From positions 372,001-436,000 of the forward strand of contig NZ_CP020465.1 of assembly GCF_002076895.1 (NCBI RefSeq): a stretch of DNA of 64,000 nt, read 5' to 3'. The first letter of the stretch is position 1. The number at the start of each line of letters is the position of its first letter. A program made the position numbers and the translations under genes. The notes beneath the pieces are model-generated. The model was given only the letters and a program-made list of their open reading frames with translations. It searched no databases and had not been told where the DNA came from. Source of the DNA: Cognaticolwellia beringensis (GTDB lineage: Bacteria > Pseudomonadota > Gammaproteobacteria > Enterobacterales > Alteromonadaceae). Positions 55,973 through 64,000 of the stretch are shown here, piece after piece.

Positions 55973-58762
55973 ATGAAGTTTTATACTGTAAAAGTCACCT
56001 TAATATCTCTACTTTTCACCACCGCTTTTAGTACTTTTTCTGCTGAGATCAGTCAAGCGAAAATTGAACAATTTAAACAGCTCTCTCCTAGCCAACAAAA
56101 AGCTTTAGCAAAAAGTATGGGGGTTGATTTATCTTCGCTAGGCGGCTTGGGAACTTCTGGAAACAAAGCAAGCGCACAAGCATCTCCTACGCTTACAGAG
56201 CTAGTACCGGTGCGAGATAACACGACCATGGCTCAAGTACAGCCGCAACTTAATCCCACTCAAAGCAGTGTTGACACTAACAGCCTGCAGTTTAGCGCCA
56301 GTGTAGGCAACTTAAAGCTCGAAGCGTTCGGATATGAGCTTTTTGCTGGCGAACCGTCAACTTTTGCACCAGTGTCAGATGTGCCTATCCCATCTGAATA
56401 CGTGTTAGGTCCCGGTGATAGCTTATCCATTCAACTTTACGGTAAAGAAACCGTTTCATATAACTTAACCGTTAACCGTCAAGGTAATATCGATATCCCA
56501 CAATTAGGACCGGTTAATGTCGCAGGGCAAAGTTTTAGTGAAGCGAAAAACTTACTCGCCAGCATAATTGACGAGCGAAAAATAGGCGTTAAAAGTAATA
56601 TATCTATGGGCGAATTACGCTCTATTCGCGTATTTGTGCTTGGCGAGGCTTATCGTGCTGCATCATACACCTTAAGCTCGTTAGCAACGGTTACCCAAGC
56701 AATATATGCTGCGGGTGGTATTAACGACATTGGCTCATTACGAAACATTCAAGTAAAACGCCGTGGCAAAGTCATTGCCGAATTAGATTTATATCAATTG
56801 CTATTAGCAGGTGATACTTCTGGTGATATCAGTTTAATGGCCGGCGATGTGGTGTTTATACCAACAGTCGGTTCAACAGTGGGAATTAAAGGCGAAATCA
56901 ACCGTCCGGCAATTTATGAGCTTAAAAATGAGCAAAGCATTGGTGAGGTTATTAAGCTAGCAGGGGGCGTAAAAGCGACTGCTTACGAAAAAGTAGGAAA
57001 AATTGGCCGTATCAACAACAGCGGTTTACGCTCAGTGATCAGTGTTAATTTATTAACGGGCCAAAACAGTAAAGTAAAAAATGGTGATGTAATTGAAGTA
57101 GGCTCGGTATTATCAGCGCTCGAGCAAAGTATTACCGTTAAAGGCCATGTGCAGCGCCCAGGTGTTTATGGCTGGCATAACAAGCTTAAATTAAGCGATA
57201 TTCTTGCCAATATTAATGACTTTAAAGCTCAACCAGATCTTGAGTATATTTTAATCACCCGTAAAAACCCAATTACCGGTAAATTAAGCAGTTATAGTGT
57301 TAATTATGCCGATTATATTAAACAGCAAACACCAGCTTCAGACTTTAGCTTACAAGCAGAAGATACGGTTTACGTGTTCAACAAACAGCGTAACCGCAGC
57401 GAAAGTTTAACTCCGTTACTTACCGTATTAAAAGCGCAAACCGAATTAGCAGAAGCGGCCAATATTGTGAGTATTGAAGGTGCGGTACGTAACCCTGGAC
57501 AGTATCCGTTAACTGAGCAAGCAAATGTTAAAGACTTGCTCAATGCCGGCATGGGCTATACGCAAAACGCTGAATTGCAATATGCGTTGCTGGCAAGGAA
57601 AAATCGGCAATTAAATACTCAGGTGTTGTATATTGACTTAAGCGACGATAAGGCGCTGAACTTGCCGCTATCAGCGCTAGATAGGTTGTTTCTATTTAAC
57701 CGTAATGAATCGCGCGAGCCGCTACTAACAGAGCTTATTACTGAGTTACGTCAACAGGCTGATAAAAGCTTAGCGCAAAACGTGGTGACTATTACTGGCG
57801 ATGTGCACTTTCCTGGCCAATATCCTTATGTTGTTAATATGACCAGTAGCGAATTAATCAATTTAGCCGGTGGCTTAAACGAGTCAAGTTATTTACTAGA
57901 CGCAGATTTAGTCAGGTTTAGTCATGACGGCAGAGAAAACGCTGAAATAACTCACCAAAATATAACTCTTGCTGGCGATTTTTTATTACAATCACTTGAT
58001 ACTTTACATGTTAAACGTATACCTGAATGGCAAGATAAACGCGAAATTAAACTCGCTGGCGAAGTGGTTTTCCCCGGTAGCTATGTATTACAAAAAGGTG
58101 AAACTTTAAGCAGTGTTATTGCACGCGCGGGTGGTTTAACATCAGAAGCTGACGCTTCAGCGGCTATTTTTACTCGTCAGGCGTTAAAAAAACAAGAAGC
58201 AGAAAAAATAGCGCAACTACAAGCTCAGTTAGAAAGTGAAAGCGCACAAATACAATTAACTGATAAAGACCGTAATGGTGCTGCACTTGTAGAGTCTAAA
58301 ACTTTGATAAGTAAACTAAACGTAGCTGAAGCCGTTGGCCGTTTAGTAATCGATTTACCACGGATATTAACCGATAGTAAAGTAGGTGATATTCGCTTGG
58401 ACGATGGTGACGCTCTGTATATTCCGAAAACTCGCGAGTCAATTAGTGTGATCGGTGAAGTGCAATTTGCGACATCAAATCTCTATAATACCGGTTTTGC
58501 ACTCGACGACTATATTGCACGTTCAGGTGGATTAAAACCCCGTGCTGATCAAGAGCGTATTTATATTATTAAAGCCGATGGCTCAGTACAACTTGCCAGT
58601 AATGACAACTGGTTTTCTCTTAACAGTGATAGCTTATCGCCAGGAGATACCATCGTTATTCCGCTTGATTTAGAATATAAAGACGGCTTAACCTTGTGGT
58701 CAGCCGTAACACAAATTATTTACAATTCAGCGGTAGCCGTAGCAGCTATAGGGAGTTTGTAA
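55973..58762 (+). CDS. Large polysaccharide export protein with SLBB domains (Wza-like), copy 2
   Basis: 929 residues, a full-length paralogue of the 907-residue protein at 49515. The signal peptide ends at TFS-AE, again without lipobox. It shares the N-terminal helix (ISQAKIEQFKQLSPSQQKALAKSMGVDL), the Poly_export domain (IPSEYVLGPGDSLSIQLYGKE), the repeated SLBB segments (for example IKGEINRPAIYELKNEQSIGEVIKLAGG) and the C-terminus LTLWSAVTQIIYNSAVAVAAI. The two copies diverge most in the middle. Either both channels serve different polymers or they form one mixed complex; the sequence does not decide. Confidence 0.88.
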   Translation: MKFYTVKVTLISLLFTTAFSTFSAEISQAKIEQFKQLSPSQQKALAKSMGVDLSSLGGLGTSGNKASAQASPTLTELVPVRDNTTMAQVQPQLNPTQSSVDTNSLQFSASVGNLKLEAFGYELFAGEPSTFAPVSDVPIPSEYVLGPGDSLSIQLYGKETVSYNLTVNRQGNIDIPQLGPVNVAGQSFSEAKNLLASIIDERKIGVKSNISMGELRSIRVFVLGEAYRAASYTLSSLATVTQAIYAAGGINDIGSLRNIQVKRRGKVIAELDLYQLLLAGDTSGDISLMAGDVVFIPTVGSTVGIKGEINRPAIYELKNEQSIGEVIKLAGGVKATAYEKVGKIGRINNSGLRSVISVNLLTGQNSKVKNGDVIEVGSVLSALEQSITVKGHVQRPGVYGWHNKLKLSDILANINDFKAQPDLEYILITRKNPITGKLSSYSVNYADYIKQQTPASDFSLQAEDTVYVFNKQRNRSESLTPLLTVLKAQTELAEAANIVSIEGAVRNPGQYPLTEQANVKDLLNAGMGYTQNAELQYALLARKNRQLNTQVLYIDLSDDKALNLPLSALDRLFLFNRNESREPLLTELITELRQQADKSLAQNVVTITGDVHFPGQYPYVVNMTSSELINLAGGLNESSYLLDADLVRFSHDGRENAEITHQNITLAGDFLLQSLDTLHVKRIPEWQDKREIKLAGEVVFPGSYVLQKGETLSSVIARAGGLTSEADASAAIFTRQALKKQEAEKIAQLQAQLESESAQIQLTDKDRNGAALVESKTLISKLNVAEAVGRLVIDLPRILTDSKVGDIRLDDGDALYIPKTRESISVIGEVQFATSNLYNTGFALDDYIARSGGLKPRADQERIYIIKADGSVQLASNDNWFSLNSDSLSPGDTIVIPLDLEYKDGLTLWSAVTQIIYNSAVAVAAIGSL

Positions 58763-59085
58763 GTTTTTAGCTGACAGTTTTTAGCTGTCAGTCATAGAAG
58801 CTAATTATTTAGGCTGGTTAAATAAAGTAAGCTTGCTTAACATTTTAGCTTAAATATCAAAGTTATATGTAAATTTGACTTAACAGTGACGCTTTTAGTA
58901 AAGATAACGTTGTAGATAGTTAAAAACGAAGATAATACGTTGTGATTACTCAATAATAAATTAAGAAAGCACTTTTAAAAAACATCAGTATCTTGTTATA
59001 ATGCGCCCTCACTTGGGCATGAATTAAGTGTCAAACTAAATGCCTAGAGGAATAGTTATTAAAATGAACTTAAATGTGAGCTATT
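58763..59085. promoter_or_regulatory. Leader before wzz with hairpin and promoter candidate
   Basis: A CTGACAG/CTGTCAG hairpin (58771-58791, 7-base loop) directly follows the export gene. A TATAAT at 58997-59002 in TTGTTATAATGCGCC looks like a -10 box, though its -35 is poor. A small hairpin (GCCCTCACTTGGGC) comes just after it, near 59004-59017. No gene is seen. Confidence 0.45.
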
Positions 59086-60171
59086 GTGAATAGTAAAAAA
59101 TTGCAAGGAAGTACTTCAGATGAAGTCAAAGCAATGAATTCAAACGAATTTTATCAGCAACATCACCTCCCCGAAGACGACGAAATTGACCTAGCAGAGC
59201 TGTGGCAAGCTATCTGGTCAGGTAAGCTGTTGATTATTGCTATCAGTGGCTTATTTGCTATTTCGTCAATACTGTATGCGATTAATCAACCTAATATATA
59301 TCAAGCGACTACCTTATTATCACCAACCAGTGAGCAAAGTGGCGCGGGTGGTTTAGCCAAAATGGCTGGGCAGTTCGGCGGTTTAGCAAGCTTAGCTGGT
59401 ATTAATTTAGGCGGCGGTGGCACCGACAAAACCGGCCTTGCGCTCGAAGTGTTAAAGTCTAGAGTGTTTCTAGAAAAATTCATTAATAATCACCAGTTAT
59501 TAGTGCCTTTAATGGCAGCCAAAAATTGGGATCTAAACGCCAATACCTTGATAATTGATGATGAAATTTATAACGAAACAACTAAAACATGGGTAAGAGA
59601 AGTAAAAGCAACTAGAAAACCTGAGCCATCGCCTTGGCAGGCTTATAAAGCATTCAAAGAGATTTTATCAATAACCCCAGATAAAGAAACAGGCATGATA
59701 ACGCTAGCTATTGAGCATTATTCACCTGAAATTGCCACGCAGTGGCTACTATGGTTGGTGAGTGATATTAACGAGGCAATGCGTGAGCAAGATAAAGCCG
59801 AAGCACAACGTAGCATCAATTATTTAACGGCAAAACTGAAAGAAACACAGTTAGCCGATATGCAAACGATATTTTATCAGCTAATTGAACAACAAACTAA
59901 AACCATCATGTTAGCAGAAGTGTCGCTAGAGTATGTGTTAAAAACGATTGATCCCGCCAATGCACCTGAAGAAAAAGCTAAACCTAAACGAGCTTTAATT
60001 GTTGTGTTAGGTACTATGCTAGGTGGAATTTTATCCGTGCTAATTGTACTAATACGTTACTTTACTAATAAAGGAGCGACTACTAAGCTGAGTAACAGTT
60101 CATCAATTAGTAATAAAAATGAATCTGATTCAGTTCAGCCAACCCAATCAAGCCAAGTGCTAGGTAAATAG
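59086..60171 (+). CDS. wzz: Polysaccharide chain length determinant (Wzz family)
   Basis: 361 residues. An inner membrane protein that sets chain length for Wzy-dependent polymers. First membrane helix near residues 50-68 (LLIIAISGLFAISSILYAI), periplasmic Wzz domain with YQATTLLSPTSEQSG, a Gly/Ala-rich stretch (AKMAGQFGGLASLAGINLGG), and the second helix (LIVVLGTMLGGILSVLIVLI) preceded by the proline motif DPANAPEEKAKPKRA. No kinase domain, so it is the Wzz rather than the Wzc type. The start is GTG 59086; ATG 59134 is an alternative. Confidence 0.88.
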   Translation: MNSKKLQGSTSDEVKAMNSNEFYQQHHLPEDDEIDLAELWQAIWSGKLLIIAISGLFAISSILYAINQPNIYQATTLLSPTSEQSGAGGLAKMAGQFGGLASLAGINLGGGGTDKTGLALEVLKSRVFLEKFINNHQLLVPLMAAKNWDLNANTLIIDDEIYNETTKTWVREVKATRKPEPSPWQAYKAFKEILSITPDKETGMITLAIEHYSPEIATQWLLWLVSDINEAMREQDKAEAQRSINYLTAKLKETQLADMQTIFYQLIEQQTKTIMLAEVSLEYVLKTIDPANAPEEKAKPKRALIVVLGTMLGGILSVLIVLIRYFTNKGATTKLSNSSSISNKNESDSVQPTQSSQVLGK

Positions 60172-60183
60172 GAGTATATTTAG

Positions 60184-61221
60184 ATGATAATAACTGCCTT
60201 AACCGCCTTAAGCGCTTTTTGTTTTGCTTTTTTGGCGATTAAATTATTCAAGCCCATTGCAGTAGATGTTGGTTTAGTTGATAAACCCAATGCAAGAAAG
60301 CATCACGAAGGGCAAATTCCTCTTATCGGTGGCATTTCTATATTTGCTGCAGTGTTAGCAGCAAGCTTGCTATGGCTGCCTAATACCTTAGAACTGCGAA
60401 TGTACTTAATTGCCTCAGCGATGATGGTGTTTATTGGCGCACTTGACGATAAATTTGACCTTAAAGTACGTATTCGTATTGTTGGGCAAATTATTATCGC
60501 CAGTTTAATGATCTACGGTGTTGGCGGTTATATTGCCAGCTTAGGTAACTTGTTTGGCTTAGGTAATATCGAGTTAGGGCCATTAGGTATAATATTTACC
60601 TACTTTGCCATAATTGTAGTTATAAATGCTTATAACATGGTAGATGGTATCGACGGTTTAGTGGGTAGTTTAAGCCTGAATACTTTCACCGCTATTGCAG
60701 TATTATTTTTAATGAGTGGTAATAGTGGTTATTTAACCTATCCGTTAATTTTAGCCACAGCAACCTTGCCTTATTTAATGTTTAATCTGGGCTATTTTAA
60801 AAAATATACCAAAAAAATATTCATGGGCGATGCTGGTAGCATGTTTATCGGCCTAAGCGTTATTTGGTTATTAACCATTGGCACGCAAGGTGAAAACGCC
60901 TCATTTAGACCAGTAACCGCTTTATGGATATGTGCAATACCGTTAATGGATATGCTAGCAATAGTTATGCGACGTTACCGAAAAGGTAAATCCCCTTTTA
61001 AACCAGATCGTGATCATTTACACCACATATTGCAACGTGCTGGCTTGTCATCACGTCAAACATTATTGGTCATTTCAATAGCTTCAGTCGTTATGTCATT
61101 GATCGGAGTGTTAGGTGAATATTTCCAAGTGCCCGAAAGTATAGAGCTGGCTTTGTTTGTGCTGATGTTTATTCTTTATAATAAATATGCTCGACACTTT
61201 AGTTGGAAGTATGACGAGTAA
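60184..61221 (+). CDS. wecA: Undecaprenyl-phosphate GlcNAc-1-phosphate transferase WecA
   Basis: 345 residues, 10-11 membrane helices. It starts polymer or O-antigen units on the lipid carrier. Conserved cytoplasmic motifs are visible: KPNARKHHEGQIPLIGGISIF, IGALDDKFDLKVRIR (DD pair), NAYNMVDGIDGLVG (catalytic Asp region), MGDAGSMFIG and the sugar-specific DRDHLHHILQRAG (the HIHH-type motif). It lies 12 bases after wzz. The presence of WecA suggests a HexNAc-initiated polymer. Confidence 0.95.
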   Translation: MIITALTALSAFCFAFLAIKLFKPIAVDVGLVDKPNARKHHEGQIPLIGGISIFAAVLAASLLWLPNTLELRMYLIASAMMVFIGALDDKFDLKVRIRIVGQIIIASLMIYGVGGYIASLGNLFGLGNIELGPLGIIFTYFAIIVVINAYNMVDGIDGLVGSLSLNTFTAIAVLFLMSGNSGYLTYPLILATATLPYLMFNLGYFKKYTKKIFMGDAGSMFIGLSVIWLLTIGTQGENASFRPVTALWICAIPLMDMLAIVMRRYRKGKSPFKPDRDHLHHILQRAGLSSRQTLLVISIASVVMSLIGVLGEYFQVPESIELALFVLMFILYNKYARHFSWKYDE

Positions 61222-61305
61222 TGAGACTCAAACTGATTATCAAATGAGTTCAATGTAATACGTTTCAACACTTATTATTTTAAAAATTAATTTTTGTGTA
61301 AATTT

Positions 61306-61782
61306 ATGAAATTATCCCCAACAGATTTTAAAAAAATAGTTGAATCTACACCTTTAGTATCAATTGACTTAGTTGTTCGAAACGACCAAGGAAACGTATT
61401 ACTAGGTAAACGCACAAATAAACCTGCGCAAAATAATTGGTTTGTTCCTGGCGGAAGAATTTTGAAAGATGAAACCATTGAAACTGCATTCAAAAGATTG
61501 ATAAAAGAAGAATTAGGGCTTAGCAGCGCAAACACAAACTTTTTAGGTCTTTATCAGCATTTTTATGACGATAACTTCTCAGATGACGATTTTTCAACGC
61601 ATTACATTGTGCTTGCCTATGAAATAATGTTTGAAGGTGAATTAGCTTTGCTACCCCTTGAACAGCACTCGAAATACAAATGGTTTTATCAACAAGAGCT
61701 GTTAGAAGATGAAAGCGTACATAATCATAGTAAGTGGTATTTTCAAGAGAATAAACGCGCTGATGCATTCTTAAATAGTTAA
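61306..61782 (+). CDS. gmm: GDP-mannose mannosyl hydrolase (Nudix)
   Basis: 158 residues. It hydrolyses GDP-mannose to GDP and mannose and is found in many polysaccharide clusters, where it is thought to tune GDP-mannose supply. The atypical Nudix box GGRILKDETIETAFKRLIKEELGL lacks the usual Glu before the RL pair, as in the Gmm group. The segment LGLYQHFYDDNFSDDDFSTHYIVLAYE is diagnostic. The start was set at ATG 61306 (KLSPTDFKKIVESTPLVSIDLV); a GTG at 61294 adds four residues. manC follows in the same direction. Confidence 0.93.
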   Translation: MKLSPTDFKKIVESTPLVSIDLVVRNDQGNVLLGKRTNKPAQNNWFVPGGRILKDETIETAFKRLIKEELGLSSANTNFLGLYQHFYDDNFSDDDFSTHYIVLAYEIMFEGELALLPLEQHSKYKWFYQQELLEDESVHNHSKWYFQENKRADAFLNS

Positions 61783-61810
61783 TTGACATTATTTTAAACG
61801 GAAATTACAT

Positions 61811-63211
61811 ATGATCACACCTGTTATCATGGCTGGTGGCTCAGGCTCTCGATTATGGCCATTAAGTCGCTCGTTATACCCGAAACAGTTTCTAGCGTTA
61901 AATGGCGATGAAACCATGCTTCAGCAAACCTTAAATAGGCTTTCGGGTTTGTCGGTTGAAAGTTCGGTCGTAATCTGTAATGAAGAACATCGTTTTATCG
62001 TTGCAGAACAACTACGATGCATAAATCAATCAGGTGCTATTGTTTTAGAGCCAGTTGGCAGAAACACGGCTCCTGCTATAGCCTTAGCTGCAAATATTGT
62101 TATGCAATCAAAAGATAATTTAATTTTAGTATTAGCAGCAGATCATGTTATCGAAAATGAAGCAGCGTTTATTGCAGCTGTCAATAAAGCGATTCCTTTA
62201 GCTGAAAAGGGTAAATTAGTTACCTTTGGTATAGTGCCGACAGAAGCACATACCGGCTACGGTTATATTAAACGTGGTACAGAAATTGATAACGATGGTT
62301 ACCAAGTAGATGCATTCGTCGAAAAGCCTTGTACAGAATTAGCAACTCAATATTTTGAAGGTAAAGAGCATTACTGGAATAGCGGCATGTTTTTAATGAA
62401 AGCAAGTCGATATTTAGAAGAGTTAAAGCAGTTTAGACCCGATATTTATCAAGCATGTGAAAATGCTTTAGCAAATACCTCAAATGATGCTGACTTTATC
62501 CGAATTGATCAAGTAGAGTTCGAAAAATGTCCCGATGAATCAGTAGATTATGCCGTGATGGAAAAAACAGCAGATGCCGTTGTAGTAACATTAGATGCGG
62601 GATGGAGTGATATTGGCTCTTGGTCTGCATTATGGGATGTAAATAACAAAGATACTAACGGTAACGCTATTTCTGGCGACAGTATAAATCATGAAACGAC
62701 TAACACTTTAATTCAAGGTGGCGAAAGGCTAATTGCAACGGTTGGCATTGATAACTTAGTGATAGTCGACACCAAGGATGCATTACTTGTTGCGACAAAA
62801 GATAAAGTGCAAGACGTTAAGAAAATTGTTGAGCAATTAAAGGCAGAAGGTCGAACTGAGTTTAAAAATCATCGCGAAGTTTATCGCCCTTGGGGTAAAT
62901 ATGACTCTATTGATAATGGTAGTCGTTATCAAGTTAAACGGATAACGGTTAAACCAGGTGAAAAGCTTTCTATTCAAATGCATCACCATAGAGCTGAACA
63001 CTGGATAGTGGTATCAGGTACGGCAAAAGTAACAAATGGCGATAACACCTTCCTAGTAACAGAGAATGAATCTACTTACATACCTATTGGTGTGGTTCAT
63101 GCTTTGGAAAACCCCGGTCAATTACCCTTGGAAATAATAGAAGTTCAATCAGGTTCATATCTTGGCGAAGATGACATAGTGCGCTTTGAAGACCGATACG
63201 GCCGAGCATAA
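61811..63211 (+). CDS. manC: Mannose-1-phosphate guanylyltransferase / mannose-6-phosphate isomerase
   Basis: 466 residues, bifunctional ManC/CpsB/AlgA type. The N-terminal nucleotidyltransferase has [40 protein letters not shown], and [10 protein letters not shown]. The C-terminal cupin isomerase (from about residue 350) has [21 protein letters not shown] and metal ligands in [17 protein letters not shown]. It makes GDP-mannose for the polymer. It ends 10 bases before manB. Confidence 0.96.
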   Translation: MITPVIMAGGSGSRLWPLSRSLYPKQFLALNGDETMLQQTLNRLSGLSVESSVVICNEEHRFIVAEQLRCINQSGAIVLEPVGRNTAPAIALAANIVMQSKDNLILVLAADHVIENEAAFIAAVNKAIPLAEKGKLVTFGIVPTEAHTGYGYIKRGTEIDNDGYQVDAFVEKPCTELATQYFEGKEHYWNSGMFLMKASRYLEELKQFRPDIYQACENALANTSNDADFIRIDQVEFEKCPDESVDYAVMEKTADAVVVTLDAGWSDIGSWSALWDVNNKDTNGNAISGDSINHETTNTLIQGGERLIATVGIDNLVIVDTKDALLVATKDKVQDVKKIVEQLKAEGRTEFKNHREVYRPWGKYDSIDNGSRYQVKRITVKPGEKLSIQMHHHRAEHWIVVSGTAKVTNGDNTFLVTENESTYIPIGVVHALENPGQLPLEIIEVQSGSYLGEDDIVRFEDRYGRA

Positions 63212-63221
63212 GGAGATTAAC

Positions 63222-64000
63222 ATGACTGAACTTAGTTGTTTTAAAGCATACGATATTCGTGGAGAGTTAGGTGTTGAGCTTAATGAAGATATAGCCTATC
63301 GAATCGGACGTGCTTATGCTTTATACCTTAAGCCTAAAAGGGTCGTGATAGGTGGCGATATTCGCTTAACAACAAAGGCATTAAAACTAGCATTTTCTGA
63401 TGGGCTACGTGATGAAGGTGTTGATGTTTTTGATATTGGCATGACAGGCACTGAAGAGATTTATTTTGCCACTAAAAATTTGGCTATGTGTGGTGGTGTG
63501 GAAGTAACTGCCAGTCATAACCCGATGAACTACAATGGTATGAAATTGGTTAGAGAAGATTCTAAGCCGATTAGTGGTGATACTGGCTTAAATGCAATTA
63601 AAGCACTGGCCGAAAGTCTGCCCTGGAAAGATAACGGTGCAACTAAGCAAGTAAGCCCAAGAGGGCAATATCAAAAAATTTCTAATTTAGATGCCTATGT
63701 TGAGCATTTGCTGACCTATATAACGCCAAGTAATATCACGCCACTTAAATTAGTGGTTAACTCTGGTAATGGTGCTGCAGGACATGTTGTTGATGCATTA
63801 GAGATAGCCTTTAATAAATTCAATATACCTATTGAATTTATTAAAGTGCATCATGATGCCGATGGTAATTTCCCTAATGGTATTCCGAACCCATTACTAA
63901 TAGAAAATAGAGAAGATACCGCTAAAGCAGTTCGTGAGCACGGCGCGGATATGGGCATAGCATGGGATGGGGATTTCGACAGGTGCTTCCTTTTTGATGA
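63222..64000 (+). CDS. manB: Phosphomannomutase ManB (CpsG), truncated by the window edge
   Basis: 259 residues are visible and the frame runs off the end. It converts mannose 6-phosphate to mannose 1-phosphate for ManC. ATG 63222 follows AAGGAG at ideal distance. It begins [16 protein letters not shown]. The catalytic phosphoserine is in [15 protein letters not shown] and the metal-binding loop in [12 protein letters not shown] at the window end. It forms the usual manC-manB pair. The polysaccharide cluster clearly continues beyond the window. Confidence 0.95.
   Translation, partial: MTELSCFKAYDIRGELGVELNEDIAYRIGRAYALYLKPKRVVIGGDIRLTTKALKLAFSDGLRDEGVDVFDIGMTGTEEIYFATKNLAMCGGVEVTASHNPMNYNGMKLVREDSKPISGDTGLNAIKALAESLPWKDNGATKQVSPRGQYQKISNLDAYVEHLLTYITPSNITPLKLVVNSGNGAAGHVVDALEIAFNKFNIPIEFIKVHHDADGNFPNGIPNPLLIENREDTAKAVREHGADMGIAWDGDFDRCFLFD

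Noticed and set aside
1..64000. tRNA, rRNA, riboswitch or phage genes
   Set aside because: Looked for in gaps; no cloverleaf, rRNA segment, FMN or TPP leader near ribH or thiL, and no integrase were recognised.

Overview
The window looks like chromosome of a marine gammaproteobacterium of the Alteromonadales, most likely Colwellia or a close relative. The grounds are the AT-rich composition, the Vibrio/Shewanella/Pseudomonas-type polar flagellar order (flrA-flrB-flrC-fliE...flhA-flhF-flhG-fliA-cheYZAB-motCD-parC-parP-cheW), and the style of the proteins. The species call is inference; no database was searched.

Layout. 1-37965 is one large polar flagellum and chemotaxis region: the end of fliD, a reversed fliS/fliT-like block, the sigma-54 regulators flrA and flrBC, the basal body, switch and export genes fliEFGHIJKLMNOPQR-flhB, then flhA-flhF-flhG-fliA, then cheY-cheZ-cheA-cheB-motC-motD-parC-parP-cheW and a DUF2802-like gene. 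Sigma-54 (GG-N10-GC) promoters are readable before flrB, fliE, fliK and flhA and, on the minus strand, before the fliS block. An IS10-like element sits between flrA and flrB. 38143-39294 holds mlaA and a small convergent membrane protein gene. 39396-40676 is a REP array with a REP-associated tyrosine transposase (RAYT) in the middle. 40806-43165 is ribH-nusB-thiL-pgpA. 43420-46209 is serA, rpiA and fau on the minus strand. 46274-47201 is another REP array and 47300-48835 is a POT-family peptide transporter. From 49515 to the end is a surface polysaccharide cluster: two very large SLBB export proteins on either side of tviB- and tviC-like sugar nucleotide genes, then wzz, wecA, gmm, manC and a truncated manB.

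The most notable structure outside genes is a family of about 57 short palindromes (my hand count). The pattern is GTAGGTYGG, two bases, TTYA, two complementary bases, CCRTC. They are clustered at six loci, mostly in alternating orientation. The stem bases differ between loci but stay complementary. The GTAG foot and the RAYT gene make this a REP/RAYT system; the RAYT stop codon TAG lies inside the GTAG of the adjoining REP. The IS10-like element has inserted into one of these palindromes and left a readable target duplication. Two further intergenic repeat families are present: a duplicated 172-bp block with GGGTCAGATACAC palindromes before flhA, and scattered AGCTGWCAGCT-type palindromes at transcription unit borders.

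No tRNA, rRNA or CRISPR array was recognised.
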